Source: Burkholderiales bacterium (lineage in GTDB: Bacteria; Pseudomonadota; Gammaproteobacteria; Burkholderiales; Usitatibacteraceae). Taken from it: DNA of 9,378 bases. The notes below the pieces were generated by a model, which made no database searches, was not told the DNA's origin, and saw only the letters and a list, made by a program, of their open reading frames with translations. Positions within the stretch are counted from its first letter, which is position 1; each line of letters begins with the position of its first letter. Location: the NCBI GenBank assembly GCA_025936275.1, contig JAICTR010000084.1, forward strand, positions 1 through 9,378, written 5' to 3'. Both the position numbers and the translations under genes were made by a program. This document shows positions 1 through 6,707 of this stretch, in pieces.

Positions 1-933
1 CCCGGCGCTCACCTCGCGCTCCCAGGTCTTGGTCATCTGCACCGCGTGCGAAACGCCGATGGAGAAGATCAGGAACGGCACCAGGATCGAGAGCGGATCG
101 ATGCCGAAGTGCAGCAGCGGCAACGTTCCCAGGAGCCACAGCACCGGCATCATCGCCACCACCAACGCGACCAGCGTGAGCTTCACGTCCTTCACGAACG
201 CCACCATGAGCGCGAGCGTGATCAGGAAGGCGATGCCGAAGAAGAGGATCACCCCGCGCGCGCCCTCGGCGATGTCGCCCACCGCCTTGGCGAAGCCGAT
301 GATGTGCACCGTCTGCCCGCCGCCCTCGTACTTCGCGCGCAGCTCCTCGAGCTTGTGCGCGAAGTCGAAGTAGTCGAGGCGCTTGCCGGTCTGCGGGTCG
401 ATCTCGAGGAGCGCCGCGGTGACCAGCGCCCCGGAAAAGTCGGTCGCCACGGTGCGGCCCACCTCGGTGGACTTGTCGACGTTGGCGCGCACCGTCGCGA
501 GGTCCCGCGCGGTGCCCTGGAACGTCGCCGGCACGACGTTCCCGCCCGCGAAGCCCTCCTCGATCACCTCGATGAAGCGCGTGTTGGGCGTGAAGAGCGA
601 TTTCACCGAGGGCCGGTCGACGCCGTTCAGCAGGAACACGTCGTCGGTGAGGCCCTTCAGCTTCGCCATGTACTCGCGCGTGTAGATGTCGCCGTGCTCC
701 TGCATCAGCGCGATGGCGATGCGGTTGGCGCTGCCGAACACCTTCTCGTACTCGCGGTACACCTTCATGTACGGATGCTGCAGCGGCACCATCTTGTTGA
801 AGCCCGCGTCCACGGCGAGGTGCGAGGCCGACCAGGCGAAGAACGCGGTGAGGATCGCGAAGAGCACGAGCCACGCGCGCCGGTGGCGGAAGATCGCGCC
901 GGAGACCGCGCCGATGAAGCGCTCGAGCTTCAT
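1..933 (-). CDS. RND superfamily (MMPL-type) transporter, N-terminal part, cut by left window edge
   Basis: An open frame of 311 codons runs from the ATG at 933 off the left edge with no stop. The translation begins MKLERFIGAVSGAIFRHRRA. A first membrane segment lies at about residues 20-36, followed by a periplasmic domain of about 190 residues (37-226) containing a conserved-looking 'PLQHPYMKVY' stretch. Three closely packed hydrophobic segments follow at about 227-247, 251-275 and 278-299; the last contains 'IDPLSILVPF' and 'GVSHAVQ', typical of transmembrane segment 4 of the predicted exporters of the RND superfamily (MMPL/COG1033 group). Family members usually have about 750-900 residues and 12 helices, so more than half is missing here. 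The start overlaps the stop of the YCF48-like gene by ATGA with no clear ribosome binding site, implying translational coupling. Proteins of this group use proton motive force to move lipids or hydrophobic compounds; the cargo here is unknown. Family call is firm, substrate is not. Confidence 0.9.
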   Translation of the reverse strand, partial: MKLERFIGAVSGAIFRHRRAWLVLFAILTAFFAWSASHLAVDAGFNKMVPLQHPYMKVYREYEKVFGSANRIAIALMQEHGDIYTREYMAKLKGLTDDVFLLNGVDRPSVKSLFTPNTRFIEVIEEGFAGGNVVPATFQGTARDLATVRANVDKSTEVGRTVATDFSGALVTAALLEIDPQTGKRLDYFDFAHKLEELRAKYEGGGQTVHIIGFAKAVGDIAEGARGVILFFGIAFLITLALMVAFVKDVKLTLVALVVAMMPVLWLLGTLPLLHFGIDPLSILVPFLIFSIGVSHAVQMTKTWEREVSAG

Positions 934-1934
934 CGCGGTGCCTGCGCCGCACCGACCGCCATCACGCGCGCGCCGCTGTCGCCCAACACCAGCGCCGCGC
1001 CGTTCGCGCCGGCGATCGCGCTCGAATACACGCGCGCGGTCTCCGCGCTTCCGGCGAGCGCGAAGCTGCGCCCCGCGTCATGGCTCACGAGCACCGTGCC
1101 CGCGCCGCCCACCAGCACCAGCGTGCCGTCGGCGAGGCGTGCGCCGCCCATGAGCGTGGCGGTCGAGGCGTTCTCCACCGCCTGCCAGCTCTCGCCGCCG
1201 TCCGCCGAGCGAAAGATCTTGCCGCGCAGCCCGAACGCGACCACCGAGCCGTCGGCGGCCACCACCGCGCCGAAGAGCGAGCCCTTGTAGGGAGAGGCGA
1301 TCGGCTTCCATTCGCGGCCGGCGTCGGTCGAAAGCAGGATCGTTCCCGACTCGCCGACGATCAGCAGGCGCGAATCCGCAAGCCTCACGATGCCGTTGAG
1401 GTGCCGATCCTCCGGCGTGATCTTGCGCGCGCTCCACGTGCGCCCGGCGTCCGCCGTCTCGTAGTACGCGCCGTACGCGCCCACCGCGATGCCGTGCCGG
1501 GCGTCGAGGAACAGCACATCGAGGAGCGGGCGCTTCTCGGCGGGCGCGGAGAACTGCGCGCTCCAGCTCTCGCCGGCGTCGGAGGTGGCGAGGATCAGCT
1601 CGTCGTGCCCTACCGCCCAGCCATGCTGGTCGTCGGCGAAGGTGAGCGCGGTGAGGAGCGGCGCCTCGGGCGCGCGCGCGCGGCGCCAGCTCGCGCCGTC
1701 GTCGTCCGAGAGCACGATGTAGCCGTGGTCGCCCACCGCGACGATGCGATTCCCGGCGCGCGCGCCATCGATGAGCAGCAGGCGCTTCATCGTCTCCGCG
1801 CGAAGCGGGCCCGAGGCGGGCAGCACCCGCGATTCGGAAGGCGCGCCCGGCTCGCCCGCCGGGCCGCAGCCGGCGAGCGAAGCGATCGCGACGATCAGGA
1901 GGAACGCGCGCCCGGCGGCGCCGGCCTTGCCCAT
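930..1934 (-). CDS. YCF48-like (BNR-type) beta-propeller lipoprotein, RND-partner type
   Basis: A 334-aa protein. The N-terminus is a lipoprotein signal: hydrophobic residues 10-21, then the lipobox L20-A-G-C23; Gly at +2 favours the outer membrane over inner-membrane retention. The mature part has six repeats of the form VxGxxGxIxxSxDxGxSW, with the closing aromatic at W83, W124, W167, W209, W250 and F291, i.e. every 41-43 residues. A degenerate seventh copy ('LVLGDSGARVMAVG') ends the protein, as expected for a seven-bladed propeller. YCF48 itself is a photosystem II assembly factor, but nothing photosynthetic is nearby; bacterial homologues beside RND pumps are better read as accessory scaffolds. 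The start ATG has only a distant purine tract (GGAGGG about 16 nt upstream), so translation may depend on the DUF1329 gene ending 25 nt before. The lipobox supports this start, and no in-frame alternative lies upstream. The stop overlaps the RND start. Function inferred from fold and neighbours. Confidence 0.88.
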   Translation of the reverse strand: MGKAGAAGRAFLLIVAIASLAGCGPAGEPGAPSESRVLPASGPLRAETMKRLLLIDGARAGNRIVAVGDHGYIVLSDDDGASWRRARAPEAPLLTALTFADDQHGWAVGHDELILATSDAGESWSAQFSAPAEKRPLLDVLFLDARHGIAVGAYGAYYETADAGRTWSARKITPEDRHLNGIVRLADSRLLIVGESGTILLSTDAGREWKPIASPYKGSLFGAVVAADGSVVAFGLRGKIFRSADGGESWQAVENASTATLMGGARLADGTLVLVGGAGTVLVSHDAGRSFALAGSAETARVYSSAIAGANGAALVLGDSGARVMAVGAAQAPR

Positions 1935-1959
1935 GGAAGCCGCCGGGATGCCCTCCGCG

Positions 1960-3315
1960 CTAGCGCGTGCCGATGCCGCGCAGGGCTTCCGGCGAGTAGT
2001 CGGCCGGCGAGCGCTTGAGCGGCTCGTAGACGCGCTTCTCCTCGTTGCGCAGGCCCATGGCGATGTAGCGGCCGGACTGCAGGTCGTTGTGCACCTCGAC
2101 GCCGGCGTACCACATCGGGACGTTGTACCAGTTGTAGTTGTGCTGCTCGGCGTAGCGCCAGAGCTGGCCGCGGCCGTCGTACGCGTCGATCGCGACGATC
2201 GCCCAGCTGTCCTCGTCGATGTAGAACGTGCGCCGCGAGTAGATGTGGCTCACGCCCGGCTTCAGCGTCGCGTCGACGATCCACACGCGATGCAGCTCGT
2301 AGCGCGCGAGGTCCTGGTTCAGGTGGCCGGCCTTGAGGACATCCGAGTACTTGTACTTCGGGTCGTCCATCTTGTAGGAGTTGTACGGGATGTACATCTC
2401 CCTCTTGCCCACCAGCTTCCAGTTGTAGCGGTCGGTGGCGCCGTTGTACATGCCGAAGTCGTCGTTGGTGCGCAGCCCGTCGGCCGCGGTGCCGGGGTTG
2501 TCGTAGGCCACGTTCGGCGCGAGGCGCACGCGGCGCTGGCCCGGGTTGTACGTCCACGCGCTCCGCGGCTCCTTCACCTGGTTCACCGTCTCGTGCACCA
2601 GCAGGATGTAGCCCGCGAGCCGCGCCGGCGCCGTGGTTTCCTGCAGGTAGTTGAGGATCAGGTTCGGCTCGCGCTTCGCGGGCGGAATCGCGCAGTTGCC
2701 GTACTGGAAGTCGTACTCGTACTTGAACTTCACCAAAGCGTAGTCGCCGCTGCGCGTGACCGCCGCCTGGTCCCAGTCGAGCCCGTAAGTGCCGCCGCGA
2801 TAACGCAGCAGCGTGTTCCAGATCGCCTCGTTGCCGTTCTGCGGGATCGGGAACGGAACGCCGCCGGTGCAGCCCTCGACGCCGTTGCCGCCGGGCGCGA
2901 GCCTCGCCTTCGCCGCGCAGCTCTTCGTCTCCTCGTAATGGCACGCCGGGAACGAGGCGCTGCGATGCGTCGGGTACACGACCATCTTGTAGTCGGGGTA
3001 CTTGCGCATCATGTCCATCGCGCCGAGCGGCAGGTGGTCCTTGTACTGCTCCATGTTCTTCGCGTCGATGGTGAAGAGCGGCTTGTCGGACGCGAACGGA
3101 TCGGGGTACCAGCCGCCCGGCTTGTAGCCCGCGACGGGCTCGGTGATGCCGCCGGTCCACGCGGGAATGGTGCCCGCGGCGTTGCCGGCCTTTTCCGCGC
3201 CGAGTGGCGTCAGCGTGGTGCCGAGCTTGGCGAGCTCGGCAGCGGGAAGCTCCGCCATCGCGGGAAGCGCGAACGCGGCGAGCGCGGCCGCGGCCCAGGT
3301 TTTCATCGAGATCAT
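1960..3315 (-). CDS. DUF1329 family periplasmic protein
   Basis: A 451-aa protein with a signal peptide (hydrophobic 7-19, likely cut after A-M-A21 before E22) and no lipobox, so predicted soluble in the periplasm. The mature sequence is rich in Tyr, Trp and Asn and carries features I recognise from DUF1329: 'AGTIPAWTGG' near the N-terminus, 'GVPFPIPQNG' followed by 'EAIWN' near 153-167, and 'RRTFYIDEDSW' in the C-terminal third. Length matches the family norm of about 450. Four cysteines cluster at 125, 133, 149 and 208, consistent with two disulfides. I chose the ATG at 3315 rather than the Met three codons later because a strong GGAGG sits 6 nt upstream of it. DUF1329 genes commonly sit beside DUF1302 genes, as here. 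No biochemical activity is established to my knowledge; from memory, the family is grouped with LolA/LolB-like folds, which would suit a lipid- or hydrophobe-binding shuttle between membranes. That role is inference. Confidence 0.92.
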   Translation of the reverse strand: MISMKTWAAAALAAFALPAMAELPAAELAKLGTTLTPLGAEKAGNAAGTIPAWTGGITEPVAGYKPGGWYPDPFASDKPLFTIDAKNMEQYKDHLPLGAMDMMRKYPDYKMVVYPTHRSASFPACHYEETKSCAAKARLAPGGNGVEGCTGGVPFPIPQNGNEAIWNTLLRYRGGTYGLDWDQAAVTRSGDYALVKFKYEYDFQYGNCAIPPAKREPNLILNYLQETTAPARLAGYILLVHETVNQVKEPRSAWTYNPGQRRVRLAPNVAYDNPGTAADGLRTNDDFGMYNGATDRYNWKLVGKREMYIPYNSYKMDDPKYKYSDVLKAGHLNQDLARYELHRVWIVDATLKPGVSHIYSRRTFYIDEDSWAIVAIDAYDGRGQLWRYAEQHNYNWYNVPMWYAGVEVHNDLQSGRYIAMGLRNEEKRVYEPLKRSPADYSPEALRGIGTR

Positions 3316-3321
3316 TTCCTT

Positions 3322-3330
3322 CCTCCTCTT
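3322..3330 (-). promoter_or_regulatory. Ribosome binding site of the DUF1329 gene
   Basis: On the minus strand the sequence AAGAGGAGG precedes the ATG at 3315 with 6 nt between GGAGG and the start. The next Met codon (at 3306) would be 15 nt away, so this site decides the start. It lies in the 35-nt gap after the DUF1302 stop. Confidence 0.75.
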
Positions 3331-3350
3331 GTCCGTGTTTTGGGCCGCGG

Positions 3351-5282
3351 TCAGAACGAATAGCTCACGACGACCGAGTAGAAGTCCCGGTCCTTGAGCG
3401 GGTTGGTGCTCGAGCACCAGCTCGCCGGCTGGCCGGGCGGAAGCGCGCTGCCCGGCGTCGGCTGGTCGGTGCCGCAGAAAGTGCGCCCGCCGAAGTAGCT
3501 CGTGTACTGCGCGTCCACCAGCCACTTGCGCTGGTATTCCCACGAGGCGCCGACGGAAAGCGACTTGGTGTCCTGGTTGAAGGTCGGACCCACGCCGTGC
3601 ACGTCGTGCGAGAACGCGACGCGCGGCGCGACGTTGCCGCCGAAGATGAGGTTGCTGTACTCCAGGCGCCCGAGCAGGCGATAGCCCCACGAGAAGTTGG
3701 TGAGGAACCCCGTCTGCTGCACCGAGAACGCGCTCGAGACGATCGAGCCGAACGACGTCGACGGCAGGTACACCGCGGGGCCGGCGAACTTCTGGTCGGT
3801 GGGAAGGTTGTGGAAGTAATCCGCGCCCACCTCGCCTACGACGATGAGCTGGTCCGCGCCCGCGACATGCGGCCACGACTTGGTGCCGGTCATCTGCGCG
3901 TGCGAGAGCTTCGCGCGCTCGTAGCCCTGGATGTACGCGCCGTCGGGCACCAGCGCCGCGGCGGTGGCGCCCGCCGGCGCGCCGGGAATCTGCGTGAAGC
4001 CGGTGATGAGGTTGGGCAGCCCGAGCGCGGCGAGGATCACCTCGGGCGCGGCGATCTGGATCGGCTGGTTCGGACGGTACGAGTACTCGCCCTGCAGCGC
4101 GACGCCGAACGGCCCCGCGGTGTTGAAGCTCACGCCGAAGAGGCGGATGTCCTCCGGATATTCGGCGAAGTAGCGCGCGGTGCCGGTCGCACAGAGCGCC
4201 CGCAGCGCGGCCACGCCGCAGATCGGCGCGATCAGCGGGCCGCCGGTGAGCACCGAGGTCGTCGTCCCCTTGATGCCGCTCACCACCGGCACGCGGCTGT
4301 GGTAGTTCATGAAGTACAGGCCGAACTCGGTGCTGTTGAGCTCGTTCGCGAAGTAGCGGAACGCGACGCCGTACTGGCCCCAGTCGCTCGGGTTGCGGTC
4401 GGCGGCGCGCGGCACCCAGACCGAGGCCGCGGGATCGAACGGCCCGTAGAGCGCGTTGGCGGTCGCGCTGATGGTGGGAATGCCCGGCGGCACGGGATTG
4501 GTCGGCGGCTGGCGATCGTCGCGCCGGCGGCCGAAGGAGACGATCACGCGATCCGCGTCGTCGCTCACCGTATCGTTGGTGGAGAAGTACGAGCCCTTCG
4601 GATCGAGGCGGATCTTGTCGAAGTTGCTGAGGTAGAAGCCCTCGATGCTCGCGGCGTTGGTGAGCTCCTGGCTCGCCCAGATGCCGGCGGTGGGGATGAA
4701 CGCTTCCTTGAGCTCGGAGCCCGGGATGCGCAAGAGCGAGAGGTCGACCGGGTTCACCGAGTTGATGCCGTTGGGGATGAAGGTGCTCTCGCCCCAGCTG
4801 ATCACCTGGCGGCCGATGCGAATCCGCGTGCGCTTGCCCATCGGGTCGAAGGCCGCGCTCACGAAGCCGTCGAGGCCGATCACGCCCTGGCCGAGGCGGT
4901 CGCGCCCGGTGGGGCCGAGCTTGTCGCTATCGTGCAGGTCGAAGTCGTAATACGCGGTGCCGCGGCCGAAGAAGCCGAAGTTCTTCCACTTGAGCTCCAG
5001 GTCGCTCGTCGCCTTGACGATGTTCGCGAACGGCCGGTTCTTGTCGAAGTTGAGGTCGCCGTTGTCCTCGTTCACCGAGCGCGAGGTGCCGCCGTTCGCG
5101 ATGCCGATGAGCGACGGGTCGCGCGATTCGGCGCGCACCGAGATGCCGTAGCTCAGCAGGGTGTCGAGGCTCAAATCGAGCCCGTTGTCGAACGAGAACT
5201 GCAGCGCGTGGGCGGGGGCGGTGCCCAGCATGGCGAGCGCCAGCGCGAGCGGCTTCACGGCGAGGCGAAGTGCGGGTCTCAT
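3351..5282 (-). CDS. DUF1302 family outer-membrane beta-barrel protein
   Basis: A 643-aa protein. It has a signal peptide (K10 then hydrophobic 11-22, cut likely after A-H-A26), an N-terminal 'DTLLSYGISVR' followed by 'RDPSLIGIANGG' and 'NLDFDKN'-like spacing ('DLNFDKN'), all typical of DUF1302. Many alternating polar/aromatic strands follow. The C-terminus is '...FYSVVVSYSF', ending in Phe with aromatic/hydrophobic alternation, the classic outer-membrane barrel assembly signal. 'IRIGRQVISWGESTFIPNGI' is another conserved-looking barrel strand. The four cysteines fall in two close pairs, C355/C364 and C603/C623, likely disulfides in surface loops. The ATG at 5282 is preceded by GAGGAG 9 nt upstream and begins the signal peptide; the frame stays open far upstream over the thiolase gene, but that is only high-GC read-through. 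The gene sits 68 nt after the thiolase stop and 35 nt before DUF1329. It probably acts as a channel or receptor for a hydrophobic compound; this role is inferred. Confidence 0.92.
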   Translation of the reverse strand: MRPALRLAVKPLALALAMLGTAPAHALQFSFDNGLDLSLDTLLSYGISVRAESRDPSLIGIANGGTSRSVNEDNGDLNFDKNRPFANIVKATSDLELKWKNFGFFGRGTAYYDFDLHDSDKLGPTGRDRLGQGVIGLDGFVSAAFDPMGKRTRIRIGRQVISWGESTFIPNGINSVNPVDLSLLRIPGSELKEAFIPTAGIWASQELTNAASIEGFYLSNFDKIRLDPKGSYFSTNDTVSDDADRVIVSFGRRRDDRQPPTNPVPPGIPTISATANALYGPFDPAASVWVPRAADRNPSDWGQYGVAFRYFANELNSTEFGLYFMNYHSRVPVVSGIKGTTTSVLTGGPLIAPICGVAALRALCATGTARYFAEYPEDIRLFGVSFNTAGPFGVALQGEYSYRPNQPIQIAAPEVILAALGLPNLITGFTQIPGAPAGATAAALVPDGAYIQGYERAKLSHAQMTGTKSWPHVAGADQLIVVGEVGADYFHNLPTDQKFAGPAVYLPSTSFGSIVSSAFSVQQTGFLTNFSWGYRLLGRLEYSNLIFGGNVAPRVAFSHDVHGVGPTFNQDTKSLSVGASWEYQRKWLVDAQYTSYFGGRTFCGTDQPTPGSALPPGQPASWCSSTNPLKDRDFYSVVVSYSF

Positions 5283-5291
5283 GGGGCGTTT

Positions 5292-5297
5292 CTCCTC
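5292..5297 (-). promoter_or_regulatory. Ribosome binding site of the DUF1302 gene
   Basis: GAGGAG on the minus strand, 9 nt upstream of the ATG at 5282. It fixes the start at the beginning of a good signal peptide and argues against any start further upstream in the long open frame. Confidence 0.65.
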
Positions 5298-5350
5298 TCT
5301 GGTTTCGTTCGTTGTCCGGTGCCGCGTTTTGGCGGCGGCCATTGTCGCAA

Positions 5351-6553
<1,203 letters not shown>

Positions 6554-6560
6554 TTCAATG

Positions 6561-6565
6561 CCTCC
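6561..6565 (-). promoter_or_regulatory. Ribosome binding site of the thiolase gene
   Basis: GGAGG on the minus strand, 7 nt before the ATG at 6553. It lies about 20 nt beyond the inverted repeat, so it should remain accessible if the hairpin forms in the mRNA. Confidence 0.7.
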
Positions 6566-6585
6566 GGCTCCTTACCGCAAAGGAA

Positions 6586-6698
6586 CCACAGATGGACACG
6601 GATGAACACAGATGGCCGGCGAAGAGATTATCGGCGCGCGATTAGGCCCACAGCCCCGCCTTGCACGCTCATCTGTGTTCATCCGTGTTCATCTGTGG
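6586..6698. repeat. Long inverted repeat of the 'CACAGATG/ACACGGATG' intergenic type
   Basis: The arms are 6586-6614 and 6670-6698, each 29 nt, complementary at 28 of 29 positions; the single difference (G at 6595 against T at 6689) would be a G-U pair in minus-strand RNA or a mismatch in DNA. The 55-nt loop is 6615-6669. Each arm has a roughly 10-nt internal period (cacagatgga, cacggatgaa, cacagatg). Base composition of the arms is much lower in GC than the surrounding genes. Similar 'accacagatg...acacggatg' strings are, from memory, found in intergenic regions of many unrelated bacterial genomes, which suggests a short mobile or REP-like element. It fills most of the 157-bp gap between fadN and the thiolase gene. 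No transposase or clear target-site duplication is visible. Confidence 0.85.
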
Positions 6699-6707
6699 CT
6701 CATTGCC

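Noticed and set aside
46..2018. Plus-strand open frames opposite the RND and YCF48-like genes
   Set aside because: Composition is typical of antisense shadows, and both minus-strand genes have clear membrane or repeat features.
3316..3876. Upstream extension of the DUF1329 frame into the DUF1302 gene
   Set aside because: Overlaps real DUF1302 codons in another frame; the signal peptide and ribosome binding site fix the start at 3315.
5321..5336. Small hairpin GCCGC-loop-GCGGC between thiolase and DUF1302 as a terminator
   Set aside because: Only a 5-bp stem, with no U tract following it on the minus strand; such stems are common by chance at this GC content.
6615..6669. Loop of the inverted repeat as a small RNA or small gene
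   Set aside because: No start codon with a ribosome binding site, no promoter-like boxes I can support, and only short chance repeats (GATTA twice).
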